Positions 57,492-64,000 of a stretch of DNA of 64,000 bases are shown here, piece by piece. Positions within the stretch are counted from its first letter, which is position 1; each line of letters begins with the position of its first letter. Position numbers and translations under genes: made by a program. Under the pieces are notes generated by a model. It searched no databases, was not told where the DNA came from, and was given only the letters and a program-made list of their open reading frames with translations. This DNA is from Rhodanobacter sp. ANJX3 (lineage in GTDB: Bacteria > Pseudomonadota > Gammaproteobacteria > Xanthomonadales > Rhodanobacteraceae): contig NZ_JACHCM010000005.1 in the NCBI RefSeq assembly GCF_014200755.1, positions 1-64,000 on the forward strand. Reading direction: 5' to 3'.

Positions 57492-59519
57492 TCAGCCGCC
57501 CAGACGCTGCCTCGACATGCCGTGCAGCTGCAGGGCGAAAGCCACGCCACTGGCGTCGTCGAGATTGCGCGCCGTGGCGACGCCATGGTGGCGCTCGGCC
57601 ACCAGCCGCACCACGTAAAGACCGAGCCCCAGATGCGGCACGTCGCCCGGCGTGGCCTTGTCGCGCAGGCTGACCAAGGTATCGAACAGGCGACCCTGCA
57701 TGGCTTCGGGCAGCAGCGGGCCCTGGTTGGCCAGCTCGATCTGCGCGCCGTTGTCGATCGGCGACAGGCTCAGCCGCAGCCAACCCTGTTCGGGCGTGAA
57801 CGACAGTGCGTTGTCGAACAGCTTGTCCAGCGCCTGCGCCACCAGTTCGGGCGCGCAGTGCAAGACCAGCGGGGCGTCGGGCAGCACGCAGTCCAGCCGG
57901 CGCGGGCCGATCAGTGCGCGATAGGCGTCGGCGCAGCCGCGCACGACGTCGCGCAGATCCACGTCTTCGGGTTCGGCGCTGGTGATCGACCGCTCCATGC
58001 GGCTGGACTCGCTCATGGCGCGCACCAGGGCACCGAGCCGAGCCACGCCGTCACGCGCGCGTTCCAGATAGGGCCGCCCTTCGGGAGTCAGTGCCGCGTG
58101 CTCCAGATTGTCCAGCGACGATTTGACGATCGCCAGCGGGGTGTTGAGCTCGTGCGACAGCTTGGAGGTCAGCGTGCGCAGATAATCGGTATAGCTGCCG
58201 ACCATGCCGAACAGTTTCTCGAAGCTGCGCGCGAGGTCGCCGATCTCATCCATCGAATCGGTCATCGGAAAACGGCCATCCTCGAAAAGGCCGTCCAGAC
58301 GTCCATCGTTGAGCTGAGCGCGCTCGGCCGCATTGCGCAATCGACCGAGTCGAAGGCTTAGCCGAGTGGCAAACGCCAGCAGGATCGCGCCGGCAACCAG
58401 CAGCACGCCAAAGCTGGTCAACAGCAGGCCGAGCAGCGCGCGATTGGCCAGCAGCGGCACGGTGCGGCTGGCCTGCTCCAGCAGCAGCACGCCATCGACC
58501 TTGCCGCCCTGCCCGATCGGTACGGCGGCGGTGAGCACCACGCTGCCGCGCTGCTCGCCGCTGCGCCATACGCTGACCGGCTTGCCTGCACCGGCATGGG
58601 CAACTTCGCGCGTATCCAGTCGAGGCACGTCCTGCGACCACAGGCTGGCGTCCTCCAGCCGCTTGCCGAGCAGCGAGCGATAGATGATCGAGGCGAACCA
58701 GCCGGGCTGGCCGTCGGTGCCCCGTGTGGTATTCAGCCGGCCGCTGCGCGCCAGCAGCCAGCCCTGCGGCGCCAGTAGGCGCGCCTGCGCGTCGTCCGGC
58801 GCAAGCCGACCCAGTTCACCGGACAAGAGTGTCGAGTAGGCAAGTAGCGGTCGCGTATCCGCCGCTGTGGGATCACCACCGGCCGAGGCGTCGTACACGC
58901 CCACGCCCAGCGCGCGCAGTTTCAGGCTGCGCGACAAACGCAGCTCGACGCGATAACCGCTGCCGTCCTCCTGCCACTGCGCGGTCAGCGGATCGGGAAA
59001 GCCGGCCACCGGCGGATCGAGCGAATGTGCGGTCAGCGGGCCGGGCGCCGCGCTGGCCAGCAGATAGCGCTGCTTGCCCGCCGCGTTCGCCAGCGTAAGG
59101 ATGAGATGGTCGGCGGCCAGCGCATTGGCGTCACTCGCATCGGCGCGCGTGCGGCGGGTATCGCGCACGTCGGCGTAGAGGTAAAGCCACTCGCCGTCCT
59201 GGGCCAGCAGCAGTTTGCCGCGAGGATTCGATGCGGGGCCGAGCGCCTGACTCCAAGGCGTCAGCGGCGCCCAGTCGTCGCCGTAGCCATCTACCGTGAT
59301 GGGGCTGGTCGCCTGCTGCACATACCAGCCGTTGGCATCCTCCGGCAGCACCGCGCCGGTGACCACCAGGCTGCGCGCCACCGCGCGTGCCGAGGCGAGC
59401 AAGGCATCGGCCTGCCCTTCGCGCAACAGCGTCTCCATCTGCCGCACGTATAACCAACCCGCGATCGGCAGCGCCAGCGTGCACAGCGCCACCAGCAGCA
59501 GCTTTTTACGCAGGCTCAT
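57492..59519 (-). CDS. Sensor histidine kinase of the proteobacterial dedicated sortase type (PdsS-like)
   Basis: A 675-residue sensor kinase. A membrane helix (8-25) is followed by a periplasmic domain with CBM9-like sequence (ITVDGYGDDWAPL, near 74-86), a second membrane helix (360-385), HAMP, a dimerisation domain with phosphoacceptor His456 in SKLSHELNTPLA, and an ATPase domain (LDKLFDNALSF, LGLGLYVV). This architecture matches the sensor paired with sortase systems (TIGR03785). No sortase or LPXTG protein is in the window. It is the last gene of a three-gene run after the regulator and a secreted protein. Confidence 0.85.
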   Translation of the reverse strand: MSLRKKLLLVALCTLALPIAGWLYVRQMETLLREGQADALLASARAVARSLVVTGAVLPEDANGWYVQQATSPITVDGYGDDWAPLTPWSQALGPASNPRGKLLLAQDGEWLYLYADVRDTRRTRADASDANALAADHLILTLANAAGKQRYLLASAAPGPLTAHSLDPPVAGFPDPLTAQWQEDGSGYRVELRLSRSLKLRALGVGVYDASAGGDPTAADTRPLLAYSTLLSGELGRLAPDDAQARLLAPQGWLLARSGRLNTTRGTDGQPGWFASIIYRSLLGKRLEDASLWSQDVPRLDTREVAHAGAGKPVSVWRSGEQRGSVVLTAAVPIGQGGKVDGVLLLEQASRTVPLLANRALLGLLLTSFGVLLVAGAILLAFATRLSLRLGRLRNAAERAQLNDGRLDGLFEDGRFPMTDSMDEIGDLARSFEKLFGMVGSYTDYLRTLTSKLSHELNTPLAIVKSSLDNLEHAALTPEGRPYLERARDGVARLGALVRAMSESSRMERSITSAEPEDVDLRDVVRGCADAYRALIGPRRLDCVLPDAPLVLHCAPELVAQALDKLFDNALSFTPEQGWLRLSLSPIDNGAQIELANQGPLLPEAMQGRLFDTLVSLRDKATPGDVPHLGLGLYVVRLVAERHHGVATARNLDDASGVAFALQLHGMSRQRLGG

Positions 59520-59555
59520 CGGCGGACTAGCCGCGACGCAGGCATCGGCGTGCCA

Positions 59556-60260
59556 TCACGGCGTTGACGTTCGGCTGGTGGACTTGTAGCCGCGCTGATA
59601 TTTCGTGTACGTCGATTTCTGCACCACCTGCCGCAGCAGCGCCAGCACCGACGCGCGCTGCGGGTCCTTGGCGGCCACCGTCATCGACCAGCTCAGGCGG
59701 ATGCCGGTAGCTTTGCCGGGATCGCAGAACACCACGGCATCGTCCATGTGGTCGCTGCCCTGATACAGCACGCCGTCGCAGGTCATGGCCGTGCCGGTGA
59801 CCGGGAACGCACTGACCGCGGCTTTCGGATCTTTCTTCACATAGCTGGCCTGGTCGGCCGCCCGCTCCGCCTTCAGCGAAGGCAGCTTGCGCGGCCACAC
59901 GTTGAGCACCATCACGCGGTCAGGGTTGCCGGTCCAGTCGCCCTGGTAGATCACTAGATTGACGCCGATGGCGCGGGCGTACTGGCAGCAGTCGCTGGTC
60001 CAGCCCGCCGGCGGCACGGTCACGATGGACCAGCCGGGTACCGATTCGTCGGCACCGCCGCTGACGGTTACCGTCTTTGCGTCACCCTGGGTCGCTGCGG
60101 TCGCAGCGCGAGGCGAGACGTGCGAGGCGCCATGCGACGTCGACAGCGGAATCGGCGACGTGGCGGACGATGCAGCCACCGGAGCGACCGCCGTGCGATC
60201 GACGGAATGCCCCGTCGTGGCGACCAGCAGCAGTGCAAGCGCGATGAGCGTCGCGCGCAT
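59556..60260 (-). CDS. Secreted hypothetical protein between the two-component genes
   Basis: A 234-residue protein with an N-terminal signal peptide (MRATLIALALLLVATTG, cleavage about residue 19), then a Ser/Thr/Ala-rich linker to about 75 and a globular part with four cysteines and SIVTVPPAGWTSDCCQYARAIG, VMVLNVWPRKLP and the CDGVLYQGSDHMDDAVVFCD segment. I recognise no family. Its ATG overlaps the regulator stop by one base (TGATG) and the kinase starts 36 bases downstream, so it is cotranscribed and may be the ligand-side partner of the kinase. Confidence 0.65.
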   Translation of the reverse strand: MRATLIALALLLVATTGHSVDRTAVAPVAASSATSPIPLSTSHGASHVSPRAATAATQGDAKTVTVSGGADESVPGWSIVTVPPAGWTSDCCQYARAIGVNLVIYQGDWTGNPDRVMVLNVWPRKLPSLKAERAADQASYVKKDPKAAVSAFPVTGTAMTCDGVLYQGSDHMDDAVVFCDPGKATGIRLSWSMTVAAKDPQRASVLALLRQVVQKSTYTKYQRGYKSTSRTSTP

Positions 60261-60949
60261 CACGGCTTCCACCGGTAGCCGACGCCGTGCACGGTTTCGA
60301 TGCCGTCGAACTCGGGCGCCACGGCGATGAATTTTTTGCGGATGCGTTTGACGTGCGAGGTGATGGTGGCGTCGTCCACCACCAGCTCGGCCTCGCGCAT
60401 CAGCTGGTCGCGATTCTTCACGTGGCCGGGGAAGCGGATCAGCGTGTGCACCATCCAGAACTCGGTGACGGTGAGCGGAATCTCCTCGCCGTTCCAGGTG
60501 ATGCGCATGCGCTCGGACTCCAACTTCAGCGGCCCGTGCTGGATCACCGTTTCGCTGGAGGCCGGCGCCTTCAGCGACTCGATCCGGCGAAACAGCGCTG
60601 CAATGCGCGCAGCCAGCTGATGCAGGCTGGTGTCCTTGCTGAGGTAATCGTCGGCGCCCAGGCGCAGGCCGGAGATCACGTCGAAATCCGAATCGCGCGC
60701 GGTGAGAAAAATTAGCGGCAGCGTGGCCGATTTGGCGCGCAGCTCGCGGCACAGGTCGAAGCCGCCCTCCGGCTCGTCGCCCAGGCCGATGTCGATAATC
60801 ACCAGCTCCGGCAGACGCATGGCGAACGCGCTCGAGGCTTCCTGCCGTGAACCGTAGCCGCGCGCGTCGTAGCCAAAACGGTTCAAGGCCTCGACGTAGT
60901 TGGCGCGAATCAGCGGTTCGTCTTCAACGATGGCAATGCTGCGGCCCAT
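60260..60949 (-). CDS. Response regulator of the proteobacterial dedicated sortase type (PdsR-like)
   Basis: A 229-residue OmpR-type regulator. The receiver domain has the acidic pocket VEDE, phosphoacceptor Asp53 in IIDIGLGDE and Lys105 in YLSKD; the C-terminal winged helix contains TVTEFWMVHTLIRFPGHVKNRDQL and SHVKRIRKKF. Sequence such as EGGFDLCRELR and TARDSDFDVISGLRLGADDYL matches the sortase-system regulator (TIGR03787) closely. It leads the three-gene unit and is divergent from a small membrane protein gene. Confidence 0.88.
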   Translation of the reverse strand: MGRSIAIVEDEPLIRANYVEALNRFGYDARGYGSRQEASSAFAMRLPELVIIDIGLGDEPEGGFDLCRELRAKSATLPLIFLTARDSDFDVISGLRLGADDYLSKDTSLHQLAARIAALFRRIESLKAPASSETVIQHGPLKLESERMRITWNGEEIPLTVTEFWMVHTLIRFPGHVKNRDQLMREAELVVDDATITSHVKRIRKKFIAVAPEFDGIETVHGVGYRWKP

Positions 60950-61124
60950 GGCGCGCTCCTTTGTGGTGGGCGCAGCGTGCTATGTGAAGGGCACTGGCGC
61001 AAGCCATTCGTCGTCACTGCCCGCGTATTGCCACAACCCAGCGGCAGGTGCGCCCGATTGCGTCGGCGCCAGCGCCCGAAAACGCGGTGTGATGGCCACC
61101 ATGAACCACGCACGGAGAACGGCA

Positions 61125-61244
61125 ATGCAGGGCAACGAATCCAAAGAACGCGACCCCAACGCCGAATTGCGCAGCTTCGAACCGCTGCGGGTGTCGCTCG
61201 CGATCGGCGCGCTGCTGCTAGGCGTGATTCTCGGCTTTCACTGA
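61125..61244 (+). CDS. Small C-terminally anchored membrane protein
   Basis: A 39-residue frame starting MQGNESKERDPNAELRS and ending in a single hydrophobic helix (SLAIGALLLGVILGFH). GGAG lies 9 bases before the ATG. The polar N-terminus would be cytoplasmic. ATG at 61101 would add 8 residues. Its reality is unproven. The terminator at 61440 lies about 200 bp downstream on the same strand. Confidence 0.42.
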   Translation: MQGNESKERDPNAELRSFEPLRVSLAIGALLLGVILGFH

Positions 61245-61439
61245 GGCCGCGGCCGTGCTGAACCATTCATTCTGTTCAGGTTTTATCGACTCAGGCTCCG
61301 ACGACTGGGCTGCCATGGAAGGCGAGCGGGCATCTGGCGCGAACGGAAGCGCGCCGGATGCGCGGCAGGAACCCGATCCCGGCTGGCAGCCGCTCTAACG
61401 CCGCATCGGCCCGATGTTCAACGATCATGGTGACCTGTT

Positions 61440-61468
61440 CTCCCCTCGGTCATGAGGGGAGCTTTTTT
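61440..61468 (+). terminator. Terminator downstream of the small membrane protein gene
   Basis: CTCCCCTC (61440-61447) pairs perfectly with GAGGGGAG (61454-61461) around GGTCAT, followed by C and six T (61463-61468). It is a strong rho-independent signal for plus-strand transcription. Confidence 0.88.
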
Positions 61469-61551
61469 GGCACAGGCTCTACAAGCGCGCGGGCCGTATT
61501 TTATTTCGCGCACAGCGGGAACCAAACCGGAAAACGCAATGTCTGAGTCTG

Positions 61552-61639
61552 TGATTGGCGCGCTTCCATAGCCGTGGAATGTGTCGATGCGGGCGTTGAC
61601 CCCTCCCTCCGATGCGCTCGCATCGACCTGCGCCAATCA
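61552..61639 (+). ncRNA. Candidate structured RNA (three-way junction) upstream of a terminator
   Basis: TGATTGGCGC (61552-61561) pairs with GCGCCAATCA (61630-61639), enclosing TTCCA/TGGAA (61564-61568, 61575-61579) and GTCGATGC/GCATCGAC (61583-61590, 61620-61627). GCATC can alternatively pair with GATGC (61611-61615), a switch-like choice. A terminator follows at 61671. No family recognised; small RNA or riboswitch are both possible. The rest of 61245-61735 shows no gene. Confidence 0.5.
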
Positions 61640-61670
61640 TTGATGTTTCCTCTCACGTCTGACGACGTTT

Positions 61671-61700
61671 ATCCCGGTGCTGCCCTGCGCCGGGATTTTT
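61671..61700 (+). terminator. Terminator after the candidate structured RNA
   Basis: ATCCCGG (61671-61677) pairs with CCGGGAT (61690-61696), followed by TTTT. The stem orientation and U-tract fit plus-strand transcription, away from any annotated plus-strand gene except the candidate RNA. Confidence 0.6.
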
Positions 61701-61735
61701 ATTGGGCGCTAGTCGCGCCGGCCCCGATGCCCGTC

Positions 61736-62404
61736 TCAGCCGATGGCCCTGCGCATGGCGTCGATCTCGGCGCGGTAGTCCTTGGCGTGGAAAATCGCCG
61801 AACCGGCGACGAAGGTGTCCGCACCGGCTTCGGCAATGGCAGCGATATTTTCAGCCGTGACGCCGCCATCGATCTCCAGCCGAATCGCGCGGCCGCTGTC
61901 ATCGATGCGGCGACGCACCTGACGCAGCTTCTCCAGCGCGCCGGGGATGAACTTCTGCCCGCCAAAACCCGGGTTCACCGACATGATCAGGATCAGGTCG
62001 AGCTTGTCCATCACATAGTCCAAGTGATCCAGCGGCGTGGCCGGATTAAACACCAGCCCAGCGGTGCAGCCGGCGTCCTTGATCAGGCCCAGCGTGCGGT
62101 CGATATGCTCGCTGGCCTCCGGATGAAAGCTGATGTTGGTCGCACCCGCCTTGGCGAAATCCGGCACGATGCGATCGACCGGTTTCACCATCAGATGCAC
62201 GTCGATCGGCGCCGTAATGCCGTACTTGCGCAGCGACTCCAGCACCGCCGGCCCGATGGTGAGGTTCGGCACGTAGTGGTTGTCCATCACGTCGAAATGC
62301 ACCCAGTCCGCACCCGCGGCCAGCGCAGCGGCAGTGTCATCACCCAGCCGCGCAAAATCCGCGGCGAGAATGGACGGAGCGATCATCGGGGCTTGCTTGC
62401 TCAT
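61736..62404 (-). CDS. rpe: Ribulose-phosphate 3-epimerase
   Basis: The 222-residue TIM-barrel enzyme interconverts ribulose and xylulose 5-phosphate. [30 protein letters not shown] (catalytic Asp and His), [15 protein letters not shown] and the C-terminal EIDGGVT are present. The frame is open to 62512, but ATG at 62404 (MSKQAPM) gives normal length. It follows djlA on the same strand, separated by an inverted repeat. rpiA, the other pentose isomerase, is at 27 kb. Confidence 0.97.
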   Translation of the reverse strand: MSKQAPMIAPSILAADFARLGDDTAAALAAGADWVHFDVMDNHYVPNLTIGPAVLESLRKYGITAPIDVHLMVKPVDRIVPDFAKAGATNISFHPEASEHIDRTLGLIKDAGCTAGLVFNPATPLDHLDYVMDKLDLILIMSVNPGFGGQKFIPGALEKLRQVRRRIDDSGRAIRLEIDGGVTAENIAAIAEAGADTFVAGSAIFHAKDYRAEIDAMRRAIG

Positions 62405-62425
62405 GGGAGAACCTGATTGGAAGAC

Positions 62426-62549
62426 GAGGGGCGAGAGACGAGTAGCGAGGGCGCGAGGACCGACCTTCGACGCCAACGTGCTGGCGCTGATGCTGACTTG
62501 CAAGTTTGCCACGGTGAAGCATGCAGCGCGCCCTCGTCACTCGCCCCTC
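62426..62549. repeat. Inverted repeat in the djlA-rpe gap
   Basis: GAGGGGCGAGAGACGAG (62426-62442) is repeated inverted with one mismatch at 62533-62549, about 90 bp apart. The G-rich arms resemble the intergenic repeats at 3010 and 5689. In the transcript they could form a long stem between djlA and rpe. Confidence 0.5.
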
Positions 62550-62561
62550 GACCCTGGTTGT

Positions 62562-63374
62562 TCACTTAAACCCCCGCTGCTCCTTGATCCGGTCGTACGC
62601 CGCGTTGATCTCGCTGGCGCGCGACTCGGCCCGCTTGCGCATGTCTTCGGGCAGATCGCCTAAGCGGTCGGGGTGATGTTCGGAAATCAATTTGCGGTAG
62701 GCGCGCTTCACCGCGCGGTCGTCGGCGCTGCGGTCGATCCCGAGCACCGCGTACGGATCGGGACCTTGCGCCGTGCGCTGCGGCGGCACGTAGTTCCCGC
62801 TCGAACCGTAACCGGTGCCGCGGCTATAGCCGCGCTGGCCGCCGCCGTTCCAGGCGTAGCCTTTCATCGCCATCAGCGCCATCAGCTCCATTTCGCTGAC
62901 CCGCAGCGCAAACGCAAGCTGGCGCAGAATCGCCATTTTTTCCGGCGCAGGATTGCCTTCGGCGAGCACGGTGTCGATCACCACGTCGAGCACGGGGAAG
63001 GCGTGGTCGCGGCGCATGCCGACCCAGCCGCGCAGCTCGTTGATGGTCCGGGTGACGTCGAACTCCGGCTGCTTGCCGGCGTTGAAGCTGGCGGCGGCCT
63101 GCTTGCGCTGGTCGGCGTCGAGGTTCATGCGCGCCATCATCCGTTCGGCGATGGCGATTTCCGCTTCCGACACCCGGCCGTCGGATTTCGCCACCGCGCC
63201 CAGCAGGGTGAACAGCGGCCCGATAAAGCCGCCCGCCTCCGGCGTGGCGTTTTTGCGCTGGGTATGGCGCAGGTTGTCGAAAATGAAACCGACGATGGCG
63301 CCGGTGATCGCGCCGGGCGCGTGACCGATCAGCAGGCCGAAAAAGGCGAACCAGAGGGTATAGGAGTAACTCAT
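62562..63374 (-). CDS. djlA: DjlA-type co-chaperone (J domain)
   Basis: A 270-residue membrane-anchored DnaJ-like protein. One N-terminal membrane segment (LWFAFFGLLIGHAPGAITGAIV, 7-28), a TerB-like helical domain (GAVAKSDGRVSEAEI through LAFALRVSEMELMAL) and a C-terminal J domain from about 205 with the HPD motif in SEHHPDRLGD. It stimulates DnaK at the membrane and can activate the Rcs system in enterics. ATG at 63374 overlaps the cytochrome stop (ATGA). Confidence 0.93.
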   Translation of the reverse strand: MSYSYTLWFAFFGLLIGHAPGAITGAIVGFIFDNLRHTQRKNATPEAGGFIGPLFTLLGAVAKSDGRVSEAEIAIAERMMARMNLDADQRKQAAASFNAGKQPEFDVTRTINELRGWVGMRRDHAFPVLDVVIDTVLAEGNPAPEKMAILRQLAFALRVSEMELMALMAMKGYAWNGGGQRGYSRGTGYGSSGNYVPPQRTAQGPDPYAVLGIDRSADDRAVKRAYRKLISEHHPDRLGDLPEDMRKRAESRASEINAAYDRIKEQRGFK

Positions 63375-63691
63375 CGCGACGGCACCTGCGGCGGCTGGGC
63401 GCTGTACCAGCGCGCCAGCGCATCGAGCTCGACATCGCTGACCGGCCCGATCGCCGCGCGCATCGGCGCCACGTTGCGGCTGCCGTCGCGGTATTGCTTG
63501 AGTGCGCTGCGCAGATAGTCCAGATGCTGCCCGGCCAGATTCGGCACGCCCGGCTGGCTGGCTTGCCCGTTGGCGCCGTGACAGGCCGCACACAGGCCCA
63601 GCCGGCTGGGCGGCTGCATGGCGGACTGGCTTTGGGCAAGCACAGGAAGGGCCGCGGCGAAGCAACATGCCGCAATCTGAAGGGTTCGCAT
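63371..63691 (-). CDS. Small periplasmic cytochrome c (class I)
   Basis: A 106-residue cytochrome with a signal peptide (MRTLQIAACCFAAALPVLA). The heme-binding CAACH motif is at LCAACHG and the axial methionine is in VAPMRAA. It resembles cytochrome c4/c5-type single-heme electron carriers. Start ATG at 63691 is chosen because the signal peptide begins there; an open frame extends to 63880. It is coupled to djlA, an arrangement without an obvious shared role. Confidence 0.88.
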   Translation of the reverse strand: MRTLQIAACCFAAALPVLAQSQSAMQPPSRLGLCAACHGANGQASQPGVPNLAGQHLDYLRSALKQYRDGSRNVAPMRAAIGPVSDVELDALARWYSAQPPQVPSR

Positions 63692-63821
63692 CGGCAGGAC
63701 ATGGGGTTGAAGACGCCCAATTCTAGCAGTGCCCGCCACATGGCCTGTGAGGTGCGACGTTCCGGCGGCGCGGCCACAGCAGTTACAATGCTCGTCCTCC
63801 ACCGCCAGCGGAACCCACGTC

Positions 63822-64000
63822 GTGCCTACCAGCTTGCTGCAATCCGATCTGCCCGGCCTGGAACTGCTCCATCGCGGCAAGGTGCGCGACGTCTACGCGC
63901 TGCCGCCGAGCCATCGCCCGGATGGCACGCCGGAAGAAGCGCGCCTGCTGATCGTGGCGACCGATCGCCTGTCCGCGTTCGACGTGGTGCTGCCCAACCC
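63822..64000 (+). CDS. purC: Phosphoribosylaminoimidazole-succinocarboxamide synthase, 5' part
   Basis: The first 59 residues of SAICAR synthetase, cut by the window end. [14 protein letters not shown] is the N-terminal ATP-binding strand-turn, and [17 protein letters not shown] the next conserved block. The start is GTG at 63822. TACAAT at 63784-63789 could be the -10 element. It is divergent from the cytochrome gene. Confidence 0.93.
   Translation, partial: MPTSLLQSDLPGLELLHRGKVRDVYALPPSHRPDGTPEEARLLIVATDRLSAFDVVLPN

Overview
The window is GC-rich chromosomal DNA from a gammaproteobacterium of the order Xanthomonadales, most likely family Rhodanobacteraceae (Dyella/Rhodanobacter/Luteibacter type). 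The indicators are a Clp-type CRP homologue beside speD, trpGDC next to a HAD and a GNAT gene, gltA next to a zinc-free type B L31 gene, and an effector with a C-terminal XVIPCD, the secretion signal of the Xanthomonadales bacteria-killing type IV secretion system. This placement is inferred from gene content and order, not from a database search.

Layout. 1-8.4 kb (minus strand): gltA, rpmE2, a nucleoside hydrolase, recG, ridA, spoT, rpoZ. 8.6-13.1 kb: mlaA converging on the mlaFEDCB lipid-transport operon, whose MlaD carries two tandem MCE units; gmk follows. 14-22.8 kb: a secreted hypothetical, yicC, then the forward series rph, rdgB, hemW, DUF1631 gene, PilZ gene, pepQ. 22.9-27.1 kb: the conserved pepP-ygfB // coiled-coil gene-zapA-6S RNA-ygfA locus plus an EVE-domain gene. 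27.2-28.3 kb: rpiA and a MAPEG gene. 28.3-40.3 kb: a beta-oxidation island read outward from one 418-bp control region: iclR-type regulator, acyl-CoA ligase, thioesterase and alcohol dehydrogenase on the minus strand; a fused hydratase/dehydrogenase, thiolase and three acyl-CoA dehydrogenases on the plus strand. The set resembles the pim operon for dicarboxylic acids.

40.3-43.1 kb is an accessory islet of lower GC, ending at a tRNA-Gln gene: an H-NS-like protein with a histone-H1-like tail, an XVIPCD effector with its lipoprotein immunity partner, and a noncoding stretch packed with small hairpins. 43.1-45.9 kb: rpsI-rplM, coq7, speD. 46.2-50.8 kb: clp, then GNAT-HAD-trpC-trpD-trpG. 51-57.4 kb: a lipoprotein, an iron-sulfur photolyase/cryptochrome, a secreted chorismate-lyase-like gene coupled to trpE, and a GYF_2-membrane-pilin fusion. 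57.5-61 kb: a two-component system of the proteobacterial dedicated sortase type with a secreted protein gene between regulator and kinase. 61.2-64 kb: a possible structured RNA, rpe, djlA, a small cytochrome c and the start of purC.

Most of the window is conserved core genome. The parts most worth checking are the XVIPCD effector/immunity islet, the hairpin cluster beside tRNA-Gln, the branched RNA-like element at 61.55-61.70 kb, the doubled MlaD, the GYF-pilin fusion and the sortase-type two-component system with no sortase nearby. All function calls come from reading the sequence; no searches were run.
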